Origin: Phaeotremella fagi
Taxonomy: Eukaryota; Basidiomycota; Tremellomycetes; Tremellales; Phaeotremellaceae
Assembly: GCA_001599715.1 (NCBI GenBank)
Contig: BCHU01000001.1
Span: 915,634-979,633 of the forward strand
Length of the DNA: 64,000 bases
Direction: 5' to 3'
Under the pieces are notes generated by a model. That model was not told where the DNA came from. It was given only the letters and a program-made list of their open reading frames with translations, and searched no databases. Shown here in pieces: positions 50,353-61,649 of the stretch (positions are counted from its first letter, which is position 1; every line of letters begins with the position of its first letter). Position numbers and translations under genes: made by a program.

Positions 50353-52229
50353 ATGGCCCATCCTCATCCCCATCCCCATCCTCAACCGCTACATAACATC
50401 ATGTCTTCTCTATCTCTCTCTTCGTCACCATCAAAAGATAGAGATAGAATCGCCCTATCAACAAACAATTCATCCTCTCATACAGGGGGAAATCGACTTC
50501 CTCCAGTGATGAAGAAATACATGAACCCCGGTTTAATTAGACCAGCTAACACAGGTTTAGCAGCGCATGCTGCGTCATCGTCTAGCTCTGATATCTATGG
50601 TGAATCTCAACGTGGGCCGTTATTGAAACTTGCCGGTATCAACGTAGTCAACAATGAAGTTGGTAGAATGAACAATGCTCACGGATCACCTCTTAAAAAT
50701 CATCAATCTAAACATGGCTTAACACAACATACAGCTCATGGTATACATGGTCCAGCTCATTCGACTACTTCAAGAGCTCTTTCATCTTCGATCAATCCTC
50801 ATCAGTCAACTCATCCCACTGCTTCTACCGTCGTTCGAAAAGTTGACATAGGGAAATACGACGGTGGTTTCGAAGCTGACGAAGCTGGGAAAGAAGTTGT
50901 TTCAGGTGAAGCCGCAAAGATCTTAGAAATGGACAGTGGTTCGTCGGGGTATGTATAAATATCACATCTACCTATGTCGAAAAAGTTTGTTGACATCAGT
51001 CCAGGGCTGGAAGTATACCTCTATCATTACCAGCTTTCGCAATAGGTCGTCCATTAGGAAAAGGAAAATTCGGTCGTGTTTACCTGGCAAGAACCAAGGC
51101 TGCACCTCATTTCATAGTCGCTCTTAAATGTTTACATAAACAGGAAATCGTTGCGGGAAAAGTTGAAAAACAAGTTAGGAGAGAAATTGAAATTCAACAG
51201 AATCTTCGGTAAGTCCGTCATCAATTCCTAAGTTCTATGTTTCGTTGAACTGATAAACTTCTCGCAGTCATCCAAATATTCTTCGTCTTTACGGTTATTT
51301 CCACGATTCCAAGAGAATCTTCTTGATTTTGGAATTCGCTGCCAAAGGTGAATTGTATAAGCAGTTGTCTAAACTTGGGAAATTTGATGAGAAACGAAGT
51401 AGTCGGGTAAGTTTGTTGTCAGCGCAGTAAAAACAACTCTAAAGTTACGCTTTTTATAGTACATCGCTCAGATGGCTGATGCTTTGTCGTACCTTCATCG
51501 AAAGCATGTCATACACAGAGATATTAAACCTGAAAACTTGTTAATTGGTGAGTAAAGATCTTCATTCACTTCTTAACCTCTTCAGGTCTCAAAGGCGAGT
51601 TGAAGATCGGTGATTTCGGTTGGAGTGTCGTAAGTTAAATTGTTGCATTCGTCGAAACCCCGTACTTACAAGACGAATAGCACGCTCCAAGCAACAGGTT
51701 AGCTAAGGATTGGTGTTGGCAATACGCACAGCTAACTTAGTCTTAGACGTCAAACACTGTGTGGTACTCTCGACTATCTACCACCAGAAATGATCGAGGG
51801 CAAAGAACACAATGCCAAAGTTGATTATTGGGCTCTAGGTGTTCTTTGCTACGAGTTCTTAGTCGGCAGTCCACCATTCGAGGTGAGTGCTGAAATGAGA
51901 GAAAATGAAGTATACTAATTCTGTCAATAGGATCTTGCTGGACATAGTGGTCAGTTGTGATCCGTCCGTGTCTGATCAATAACTGACAAGCATCCTCAGC
52001 GACGTACAAAAGAATTCGAAATGTCGATCTCCACATCCCCGAGAGTGTATCAGCAGAAGCAGCGGATCTGATCAAAAGAGTAAGCTTGATTTCGTGAGAC
52101 ATCTGACAAGTCATCCAGTTACTTCGTTACGACCCAGAGGAACGTCTGGCACTATCCGAAGTCCTCGTACATCCTTGGATCAAGCGATACGAGAAAAAGA
52201 AAAGTACAGGTGGTAGTAGAGAGTCATAA
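50353..52229 (+). CDS. IPL1: Aurora kinase
   Basis: Ser/Thr kinase of the chromosomal passenger complex that corrects kinetochore attachments. The N-terminal 200 residues are disordered, starting with a His-Pro repeat ([12 protein letters not shown]); a second ATG at 50401 is also possible. The kinase domain begins [16 protein letters not shown]. It has the lysine in [31 protein letters not shown] at the hinge, [12 protein letters not shown] in the catalytic loop, [13 protein letters not shown] and the activation loop [19 protein letters not shown]. The W after DFG and the [15 protein letters not shown] string are diagnostic of Aurora. [21 protein letters not shown] follows, with Y where L is usual. 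Seven introns; the acceptor before the R of RRQTL is confirmed by the motif. It ends [11 protein letters not shown] 52227-52229. Confidence 0.95.
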
Positions 52230-52924
52230 CGCTGCATTGGTTTTAATTCGTGGGGATGGGAATGATCTATTAATTAGGGGTTGGTCGGAGTCTAGGTATA
52301 ATAGTATTACTGTATTGTTCATTCATGGTATTTTTGACGATCTTGATTCATGGAGTTTGGGGAGTTGTCAGTCTATCAGTACTCTACGAGTTGGTTTTTG
52401 AAATCCTAGTGTGGCGAATGACATTTGGCAAATCACCCCCCCATCCCGTCATACACCTTCAACCATACTTTGCTTCCCATTTACGTCGTCTTCTTTCTCC
52501 GATGATTATGATATCATCTATGTAACAGATTATATATTTAGTTAAAAGAAGACCACAAATGACACTGAACTGTTCGAACTGCCAAAATGCAATTTAAAAC
52601 AAGGAGTGACAAAAGAAAGAATCATCTCATGTCAATAAAATGAATTTTTATCCTTTCACTTTGTTGGATATTCTATCTGTTGACTATTGTTTCCATCTGT
52701 TTCCAATAGTTTCCATCAAGTGATGTCATACCCCCTCCTTTCAGCTTGTTGAATCGAGTCGATTTACTTTTTCTTAGTTGGCCTTCTGGATGTGAGAGAT
52801 AAGAATGAAGGGTTGTGGAGCGTTTCTCTCTTTCTTCCCCAACTTGTTTTTCTTTCTTACAAGTTTTCAATATCAACACAATCCGATGGGTTCAAACTGG
52901 GGATTAAACCAACAACAAACAACA
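52230..52924. other. intergenic, promoter of the orphan pair
   Basis: 695 bp. The right part (52,820-52,920) is a long pyrimidine tract then a CAACAACAAACAACA leader; the same order occurs upstream of the second copy at 54,000-54,060. Confidence 0.4.
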
Positions 52925-53458
52925 ATGTCCACTAATCGTGACATCAACTTCAAGCGCTCAGAGGGTGACCAGTTTGTCACCATCACTCACAACAAACCTC
53001 AATCCATCGAATTGAGAAAAACAGAAGATGGTTGTTCTGAGTTCACCATCAACACCTCAGACAACAGCCGTCAACTCTTTCCAGAAGGCAAGTGGTGGGA
53101 GGGTGAGTGGATCGATGTTAGCGATCAGAAGATAAACGCTTGGGATATGGGTTATAAGATGGAGGGTAAGGAGGTTTGCTATTCTCATTGTTTGGAGCTC
53201 AAACCTTCTACCTACACACACAGAGATTTGGTTAATCTTACAGACGGTGAGAAAAAACTACTAAACAGCTGTGCAGGTGTCGAGAATTCTACCGGTCTAG
53301 ACGAAGGGTCAAGGATGAGTGTCGAGACTAGAATGGAGAGAATTCTTTTTTTCGCAGCCAGCGACATCGACGAGACAAAGAAGACAGCCCGGGGTGCCAC
53401 CTTTGCGTTCACGTACCACGTACCCGATTCGGAGGAGAATAAGATGTATTTCTCATAG
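52925..53458 (+). CDS. orphan protein D, upstream copy of a tandem pair
   Basis: No known family. ATG 52925 gives MSTNRDINFKRSEGDQ. An in-frame ATG at 52805 would add a hydrophobic head (FLSFFPNLFFFLTSF), but that stretch is the translated pyrimidine-rich leader, also present before the sister gene, so I choose 52925. 177 residues, no intron. The first half is beta-like (QFVTITHNKPQSIELR) and has SRQLFPEGKWWEGEWIDV. The second half has RMERILFFAASDIDETKKTARGA and ends KMYFS, TAG 53458. It aligns over its whole length with the gene at 54,062 (SRQLFP-x-GK-x-WEG-x-W; RK/KK-TA-x-A/G-AT). No signal peptide; probably cytosolic. Confidence 0.75.
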   Translation: MSTNRDINFKRSEGDQFVTITHNKPQSIELRKTEDGCSEFTINTSDNSRQLFPEGKWWEGEWIDVSDQKINAWDMGYKMEGKEVCYSHCLELKPSTYTHRDLVNLTDGEKKLLNSCAGVENSTGLDEGSRMSVETRMERILFFAASDIDETKKTARGATFAFTYHVPDSEENKMYFS

Positions 53459-54061
53459 TAGCCCTCTGGGTAGATGAGAACTCATAAAGTGGAGTAGGGG
53501 GGATGATCAGTTGAAGGTTAATGTTCAGTAGCTTGTAGATAAGCAAATGCAGTGAAAGTGTCACTCACAAACTACAACAGAGCTTCATGCAGTATGCTTT
53601 AGCCACAAGGTTACCGAGAAGTACAGTAGTTTGTATAACAAGGTCAATCTCCATACTGTAAGCTGTATAAACGCAATCACCTAATTCTTTTATTTTTGAG
53701 TTGAGGAACGTGCTGTACACAAAGACACGAAGAACGGGGCATTGTTGCGATTGCGGTAATCATCCAGCATTCTCAACTATCCAGTCCTTAATCACTGCAT
53801 ATCATAGCGTTCTTCTTTGATTTTGTTTATCGGCTTATTACATGAATACTATATGGACAGTATTCGCGAATGGTCTTATCGAACTCGTTCTCTTGTCTAG
53901 TCTGACAAATGACATCGAACCTCCTTTATGGCTGGGTTATAATGTTGTCTTCCAGCTTTTGGCTCAAGAAGACTTCAAAGAGATACTGTATCGTTTTTGT
54001 GGCTTTATTTCTTTCCCCTTTTCTTCTTCATTTTCCTTAATCCCTACTATCAACAACAATT
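53459..54061. other. intergenic between the tandem copies
   Basis: 603 bp. An open frame from 53842 precedes the second copy but shows no homology to the first and no good donor; its right end is the CT-rich leader. Confidence 0.4.
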
Positions 54062-54631
54062 GTGTCATCAGAATCCACCCAAGAAGTCACCATCTGTGTC
54101 ACCAAATGTCGTAGATTCATTGCTGTTACCCACAAAGCTCCTCAGACTATCACATTAGATACATCCGGTGAATTCTCCATGTTCACGATCACCTCTCCAT
54201 CCAGTCGTCAACTCTTCCCACCAGGTAAACAATGGGAGGGGAAATGGTACGACATGGAGGAAAGGTGTGTTATGCCAGAAGATGCAGGCATAGATTCAAC
54301 CCAACATGACTCAAGCTTCTCACACGTTTTGGAACATACTATCCCAGATCTCGATTACGATGAGACCATTGTTCATCTCAAAATCTACAACGATGATTTG
54401 ACGGGTCTTAGCTTGGAGGAAAAGGGGTTGTTCTCAATGATCACGGGTGCTGATCGACTAGCGGAAGAGCGTATGGACTATAACAACAGCTTGAATAAAA
54501 TCCTCTTTGTTGGCGTTAATGAGGAAAGTGAGACTCGGAAGACCGCTGAGGCTGCGACATATTTGTTCGACTTTCATCACAGTGGAGACATCGATCTGAA
54601 TTTATTCATGATCCCTTGGCTAAGTCGGTAA
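54062..54631 (+). CDS. orphan protein E, downstream copy of the pair, with GTG in place of the start codon
   Basis: Paralogue of D. The frame is open from GTG 54062 to TAA 54631 (189 residues, no intron). The CAACAACAATT leader followed by GTGTCATCAGAATCC lines up with CAACAACAATGTCCACTAAT of copy D, so the position of D's ATG is GTG here. The next in-frame ATG is at 54179, about 40 codons in, and would cut off RFIAVTHKAPQTITL, which is conserved with D. Downstream it keeps SRQLFPPGKQWEGKWYDM and SLNKILFVGVNEESETRKTAEAATY. It may use GTG or an upstream exon I could not find, be translated as a shorter form, or be dying. The body shows no stop or frameshift. Confidence 0.6.
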   Translation: MSSESTQEVTICVTKCRRFIAVTHKAPQTITLDTSGEFSMFTITSPSSRQLFPPGKQWEGKWYDMEERCVMPEDAGIDSTQHDSSFSHVLEHTIPDLDYDETIVHLKIYNDDLTGLSLEEKGLFSMITGADRLAEERMDYNNSLNKILFVGVNEESETRKTAEAATYLFDFHHSGDIDLNLFMIPWLSR

Positions 54632-55114
54632 ACCTCTGGCTGAATTATTACTAAGCTGGTCTTTGAGTTGTACTAAAAATAGGAGAGATGTATTTGACTG
54701 TATTTGACCTTTGCATTACGAGCTTTTCAGACTAGATAATATAGCTTCTTGTTTATTGGAACTCCGTTGAGGGCACTTTCAGAGCTACAGCATGACATCT
54801 CTCCTAGTGCTCGAAATTGGATGTACGGTCGGTTGTTCAACGTCGCTAAAGCGACAGTCAGAGGTCGAGTTTTCAAATATTCTGAAACGATACTGATGAG
54901 AAGAGACTCCAGAATCAATGGATCTTACAATGTGGAGATTATCACAATATGAGGTGACAATCATTTAACAGCGATTATGGACTATGGGCAAATTTCCATC
55001 CTATTCAACCATACATCGTAAATAGGCGTTACTGTATCAACATTTCAAAACCGTCTTACTCAACCTAAAAATCCCGTATTGTCCTATCGGTGTTAAACCG
55101 GTGAACCCAATGAA
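54632..55114. other. intergenic, no supported gene
   Basis: 483 bp. A 67-codon plus-strand frame (54749-54952) has no homology I recognise. Confidence 0.35.
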
Positions 55115-57179
55115 TCACGCCGTGAAATACTGAGCAATTCCCAACATATTCTGTCGAGCTCCCCCCTTCGTCCAGGAATCACGAATAACTTGTCGAACTT
55201 CAATGACATTTTCTCTAAACCTTTCACATTCCTCTCCACGCATTCTAGCCCAAGTGGCGTCGAGTTCAGCTTTCATAGCTTCTTTTGTCCCTTTAACAAT
55301 GGTGCCGTTACCAAGTGGAAGATTATCGAATCCTGTTGGGAATTGATCGAGTCTGATACCGAGTTTACGAATTTGTGTGACTAAGTATTTGGATGGTTAG
55401 ATACATTTGTTGCACAGAATACGTTTGATTTCGTGATTTACTCACAGTGAGCGGCTAACGCTGGTTGATCTGCTGAGAATGGTAATGCGATTATTGGAAC
55501 ACCGGTGACGATAGCTTCAGTCAACGATCCTAGACCACAATGGGTCTTTACAGAGGTCAACATATAGTGTCTCGTGAGAATCGATACTCACTAAGAACAT
55601 TCCTGTAGCAGGATGTTGGAGAATTTTGACCTGAGGGGCCCAATCGACAATCAAACCTCTGCCACTGGCGTGAACTCTGTCTTTAATTTCTTGACTAATT
55701 TTCCCAGTTTTACTAGCAGTCGCAAAGATGAATGGAAGTGGGGGTTCGACAGTGAGTAATGATTCGACTATAATATCTATCATCTCAGGACGTTGATCAG
55801 GCCAGAACTCGGTGCCTAAGCTGGAAAAAGAAGATAAGCAATAACCCTCGACAGACAAATACAATTTCCATAATATAGTGGAACTTACCTGATATAAGCA
55901 GCTGAATTCTTGCCTCCCTCTGCGAAAGCTTTGTCAAGGAAATCATGGATGTGTTTATCATCTTCAATAACCTTTTCATCGACTTGTTGCGCAGCTTCAG
56001 TAATCATGACCTCTTCAGACAATTGGGGGCTGCTCGTACGTCAGTCGATCTTTGAGATATACCGTTCATAGACACAAAGCACTCACCCAACTCCAAAGAC
56101 CGGACAACCGAGGACCTTCGACATCCCGGTCAAAGATTCCTGGTCGATCTCAGGGACACTGACGCAAATGATTCCATCGTTGCCTCGGAGAACTTTGAAA
56201 AGTAAAGAATAGATGAAGATGTGCATTTTGTCAAGAGGTCTGGCCTCAACTTGTGGGCCTGAAACGACGTGTCAGTTGACGAATGATTGGTGGTCATATG
56301 GTTACTCACTGAACTCATCTAACATAGGTTAGCAACAGATTCGTAATGAACTGGGATGGATATCACTTACAATCGTACATAGGAGGAAGATCAGGGAATT
56401 GATCAAGTCGACCTCGAACTCCACGGAGTGCCTTGTGGATTGTCAGTTATCCACATATCAACGAGTTCTCACCTTCTTCGCCGCCGTCTCTTCGTCCATT
56501 CCATCTTTCAAATACTGTTGAAAGTTCTCTTGAATATCGCCAAAGGTTCCGCCATCTTCCCTGGATAGAAGTCGACTATTCATAAGCGTCAGTCGAAGTC
56601 TGAAACATGCATGAACCGTGAATTCTTACCTGTAGGACGAGACTGCCATGGTAGGAATGACGGCAATTTTTGGGATCTTGGGTATGTTCAATTTCTCGCA
56701 GATGGAGTTGATTGATCCAGGTAATTGTGTACGGAATGGCTGGGGTCAGTGCGTTAGAGCCTTACCTTCAAGTATGAGGTGTCAATCCAACTCACATCAA
56801 ACACGAAAGCGCATGGCACAGTAGAGAAAATACCTTCTTCATTGCCCTCGATCAAACTTTCAAAATTAGTTTGAGAATTCGCTGCAAAGGCAGCACTCTC
56901 AACGTGGCCCCTTGAATTGGGAGGAACATCAACCTCAACATACACATGTCTCCATCTGTCTTTGATTCTTTCAAATAAAGAATCAGGTTGAAGAGTGAGC
57001 TCTTTCTCGAATTTCTCTCTGACAACGGATGAGAGTAGAACTGTAGCAACCAACGATGGATGAACAATCAAAAGGTTGAATGATAATTGAAGGAAGATCC
57101 GAACGTGCGAGAAAGCGTTTATGGGAACGAAGACTATGTGATTGATCTTGTCATTTGAGCTTGGGGGAGAGGTAGACAT
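55115..57179 (-). CDS. UDP-glycosyltransferase (GT1 family)
   Basis: Transfers a sugar from a UDP-sugar to a small lipophilic acceptor; the acceptor is unknown. ATG 57179 gives MSTSPPSSNDKINHIVFVPINAFSHVR, the GT1 N-terminal strand. The middle exons are divergent, as usual for acceptor-binding halves. The C-terminal half has the donor motif: FIFATASKTGKISQEIK, GRGLIVDWAPQVKILQHPATGMFL, then across an intron (about 55,524-55,586) THCGLGSLTEAIVTG and VPIIALPFSADQP. This is the UGT signature with the His and the Asp-Gln pair. It ends GIAQYFTA, TGA 55115. About eight introns; length about 500 residues. No C-terminal membrane anchor, so a soluble fungal UGT. It is divergent from the copper ATPase gene. 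Confidence 0.88.
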
Positions 57180-57720
57180 TTTAATCAAGATGATAACGTG
57201 CTTGTAAGCAAGTTAGAAATGGAAAACGGAAATGAATTCAAGAGGGACCACGACCTTAAACCGAATCAAGTACCTTGGAAACAGGCGAAGACCGAAAGAC
57301 CGACTGGGTGTTAGTGTCACTGCACAGATACAGTAAATGCTGACTCCAGGCCCCAGCTCAAAGATCAGAACGAACGATGAAGAGGAGAAGATGCTCGTAG
57401 TGTTTTGAGAAAATGAAGAGCAGGTTGAAGAGCAGTTTTTGATTCAAGTACTAGTCATGAAAGGTCAAAGATAAGATAGTGGGGTTTAAACAGTCCCCTC
57501 ATATAACAACGTGTCTCGAGTGCGCTATTATTGCCAGATAACATTAAGGCCAGGCAAAATTAACTCATCTTGAAAGATGACAACGATCACGAATGAATGA
57601 CTAAGCAGAAGGTATAGGTATATAAAAGGATAAGGATAGGAGACTTTTTCTTCCTTAAATATTCACATTCCAATCTCACACTTTCATATTCAATTTCAAC
57701 AAATCATCTCAAACCCCACC
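57180..57720. promoter_or_regulatory. divergent promoter of the UGT and the copper ATPase
   Basis: 541 bp. It contains two direct copies of TGAAGAGCAG at 57414-57423 and 57426-57435, and a GATGCTCG at about 57,390. Each carries a GCTC core (on either strand) like the copper-response elements bound by Cuf1 in Cryptococcus. The core is short and may occur by chance. Confidence 0.4.
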
Positions 57721-60700
57721 ATGGCTGACAAAAGCGGTTCATCTCTCCCACTCGCTCTCCCCTCAGCTCGACTATTCATCGCCAACATGCATTGTCCATC
57801 ATGTTGTGAATCAATCGCCAACCTCCTATCTCCGATCCAAGCTGTCAAAAACCTATCGATCTCACTTCTACTTCATTCAATCACGTTCAGCGTCGATACC
57901 TCTATTTCAACTTCCAAAACTCCAGGCTCAATTGCGAAAATCGTCGAAGATGTGAAAAGGATCTTAACATCTGAAGGTGGTTTCATTATCGTCGATGAGA
58001 ATGGTGATTCGTCTTCGATCAACAGTCGGAAAGAAACATCGAAAACTGACAACCTGATGACTAAGCTGTTTTGGTCAAAGAGAGAAACGAAAACTCAACG
58101 CAAGGCTGCGGCCAGAAGACAAAGACATTTGGAGCATTGTGAAGTCTGTCAGAAAGAGGAAGCGATCATCAAAGCTGGCGGTAAACCAACCGAATCTCAT
58201 GCTGACTCGATCCACAATCAATCTTCGACATCCAATCCTGCGGATTCGTCATTCAGCAAAACGGTGGTCTCGATTGAAGGTATGACATGTGCATCATGTA
58301 CTGGAACTATCACATCAGCTCTCAAATCCCACCCAACCATTATTTCCGTCGAGGTCAATCTCCTTTCTTCGTCTGGTATAATCCGACATAAATCCACCAC
58401 GTCACCGGCGACGATTGTCGATCTAATTGATGATTGCGGGTTTGAAGCTGAAGTCATTGAGAGTCAACCTGAGAGTCAAGATGTCGCGCAGCAGACAAAC
58501 AACGAGGGTGCTGTGAAGACCATCTTGTCAATTGAAGGGATGACTTGTGCTTCGTGTTCATCCGCCATTGAAACTCAGTTGAAAGAGGACGTCCGAATTA
58601 CTTCGATACGTATCGACTTGATCAACAATCGAGGAGTCATTCTTCATCAATCCTCAATATCCGCAACAGAGATCAAAGACCTGATTGAAGACATAGGATA
58701 CGATGTGGATATCATTACTTCTGAAACTTCTGCACCGGATACCACTAAGTCGGAAACGTCTAAATCTCGAACAATATCGATAAAAGTCCAAGGAATCTTC
58801 TGTGGCAACTGTATAATTCAACTCAACAATCATCTAGAAACTCTACCACTAGAGCGTTTCACCCCATTCACCCAATCTTCTCCAATCACTTCGATTACCT
58901 ATGTCCCACATTCCCCTCTGACCATTAGATCTATTCTTGAAACTTTATCAAACGTAGCTCCCGAATTCGAAGCTGAAATCGTCAAAACTCAATCGTTATC
59001 TGAGAGAAGTCAGGTGATTCAGAAGAGGGAATTCAAGATTTTGGCAACGCACTTAGCTGTCGCCTTTTTATTTGCTATTCCGACTTTCATAATGTAAGTG
59101 ATATTATGCCCTCTAATGATGATCGTAACTGACTTTTTGCAGTGCTATTGTTGGAATGGTCCTTTTACCTCAAGATGATTCGTTCAGACAACAATGGATG
59201 AAACCGGTATGGGGAGCTGCTAATCTTGGTACCGTCGTTCTATGGCCTTTGGCAACCGTGGTCCAATTTGGTGTTGGAAGGTGAGTAATAATAGAAGTTA
59301 GAAAACAAAATCACTGACCCCGTAATAGGTTGTTCTATCGACGAGCTCTCAATTCCATGTGGCCACATTTACGCGGTCTCATTCCATCTTTCCTTCGACC
59401 GACATCTTTAGCGAACCTTCCAGCCAGACCGTGGACTTGGAAATCAGCCTTCAGTTTTGGTAGTATGGGTAAGTCCAAACTTTATATGTATTTCAAATAG
59501 CTTACTAACTTTGTACTAGATCTTCTCGTTGTCCTTTCGACCACAGTCAGCTATTTTGCTTCGATCGCCATGTTGATCTTGGATGTTCAAACCGACCCAA
59601 CCCAAGACAGTATAGGAACATATTTCGATAGTTGCGTTTTCCTCATCATGTTTATTCTTCTTGGACGAACACTTGAATCATACGCCAAATCAAGAACTAC
59701 TGATGCGATTTCTTTGTTGGGTCAATTACGTCCTGAAACTGCTCTTCTACTTGAGCAGGGTGTTACCGATAGTAACGGAGAGTTGGAAAAGGTCATTTCA
59801 GAGTCTTCAATGTCTGAACGGTCCTCAGGCAGCGGGGTTATCTCTAATGGAGTCCGAATCGTACCTGTTGACCAACTTGAATGTGGTGATCTCATTTCAG
59901 TTCAACCTGGATCATTACCCCCTACGGATGGTATCATTGTTAACGGTTCGACATCATTCGATGAATCCTCGCTTACAGGTGAATCTAAACCTGTACATAA
60001 AAACGTTGGAGATGAGGTTTTCACTGGTACGGTCAATAAGACTTCAGCAATCACTATCAAAGTCACCTCGCTATCCTCTGACACCATGTTGGAGAAAATC
60101 ATCAATGCCGTGTCAGACGCCTCAAGTCGTAAAGCCCCAATCGAAAAGTTGGCAGAAAGATTGACAGGAGTCTTCGTACCACTCATAATCTACTTATCAA
60201 TCCTAGTATTGATTATCTGGTTATCAGTCTCCTTGACAGATCATCTACCGGAAGAAATATCTAATCAAGGAGGTAAAATATTTTTCGCAATGGAATTCGC
60301 GATATCATGCTTGGTCGTAGCTTGTCCTTGTGGAATTGGATTAGCTGTCCCCTGTGCGAACGCAGTCGGGAATGGGATAGCTGCTAAAGCTGGTATTCTG
60401 GCTTCAGGAGGAGGTGAAGCTTTTTTGGCTGCTACTAAAATCAATAGAATCGTATTCGATAAAACTGGTACCCTGACAGTAGGAAAATCTGTGGTTACAG
60501 ATTCTGAATATTTCGGTACAAGTGAAGAAAAGAATTCGATTTTAGGAGGTGTAAAAGAAATTGAAAAATTGTCGACTCATCCACTGGCTGTTGGTTTGGT
60601 TGAACATTTAGGTTGTTCCACTGAGAATATCAGAGTGATGGAAAGTACGGAAATCGCTGGTAGAGGAGTACAAGCAACTATCAGATTCTATGAAACAGAT

Positions 60701-61589
60701 CACAAGATCTTAATAGGGAATGTAGCTCTCATGAAAGAGAACCAAGTTCAAATCACTGAACTTCACGAAAAGATAATAGAAGAATGGTCCAACCAAGCTA
60801 AATCCGTGATATTAGTTTCTACGACCACCAACGAGAGATACGAATTGAAATCAATGTTCGCGTTATCCGACGCACCTCGAGAAGATACTTTTAAAGTTCT
60901 TGGGGATCTTAGGAGATTGGGATATGGGATAACGATGTTAACGGGTGATAATGAACGGACTGCTATCGCTTTGGGTAAAAATGTTGGGATCGAAGCTGGG
61001 GAGATTAAGGCTTCTATTGGACCTGAGGGTAAAGCTGAGATTATTCGTGAATTCCAGAAAAGTGGGAATGTGATGTTTGTCGGTGGTAGGTCGTTTATTT
61101 GTTACTTACTTACTTGCGTTGACTAACGATTCCCTTTCTTAGATGGATTGAACGATTCAGTAGCTCTGGCAGCTGCTGATGTTTCTGTTGCTATGGGTCA
61201 CGGTTCACAAGCGACTTTAGCTAGTGCAGGTAAGTATCCCACTATCCATGAATATCAACCGAATTACTAACTTATAACACAGATTTCGTTTTACTCAATT
61301 CATCACTCAGTACACTCTTACCACTCCTTCGAATCTCAAGAAAAGTCTATCAGTGAGTAACCATCTTTAAATTGTATTTAAGTGAACAGACTGCTAACCA
61401 AACCTTAGTCGTCAACGTCTTAATCTAACGTGGGCACTGATCTTCAATGTGGTCTGTCTACCATTCGCCTGTGGAGCTTTCTATCCATTGCATGGAATCA
61501 GACTTTCACCAGTTTGGAGTGCTGTCTTGATGGCTTTGAGTAGTGTCAGTGTCGTCTGCAGTAGTTTAGCTTTACGTTGGGGTATATGA
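57721..61589 (+). CDS. copper-transporting P1B-type ATPase, CRP1/CrpA-like
   Basis: ATP-driven Cu(I) exporter. Four N-terminal metal-binding modules are seen: MHCPSC (residues about 23-28), MTCASC (about 187), MTCASC (about 274) and IFCGNC (about 359). A basic Arg/Lys linker with HCEVCQKEEA lies between the first two. The core has TGES (ESSLTGESKPVH), the metal-site motif VVACPCGIGLAVPCAN, DKTGTLTVGKS phosphorylation site, the HP motif STHPLAVGLVEHL, TGDNERTAIALG and, across an intron, VGDGLNDSVALAAADVSVAMG. The CPCGIGLA...GGGEAF block matches the copper-detoxifying CRP1/CrpA group better than Golgi Ccc2 (CPCALGLATP). The final exons give the last helices and end ALRWGI, TGA 61587-61589. Six introns; about 1,140 residues. 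Likely plasma-membrane copper efflux, though Golgi copper loading is not excluded. Confidence 0.9.
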
Positions 61590-61649
61590 TTGCGGTAGAT
61601 CTGATCATCGTATTCTGACAGTTGGTAGCAGGAGATCATGCATACATTT

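Noticed and set aside
52805..52924. Hydrophobic N-terminal extension (possible signal peptide) on orphan D
   Set aside because: The same pyrimidine tract plus CAAC leader occurs before copy E, where it cannot be coding in the same way; the ATG at 52925 fits better.
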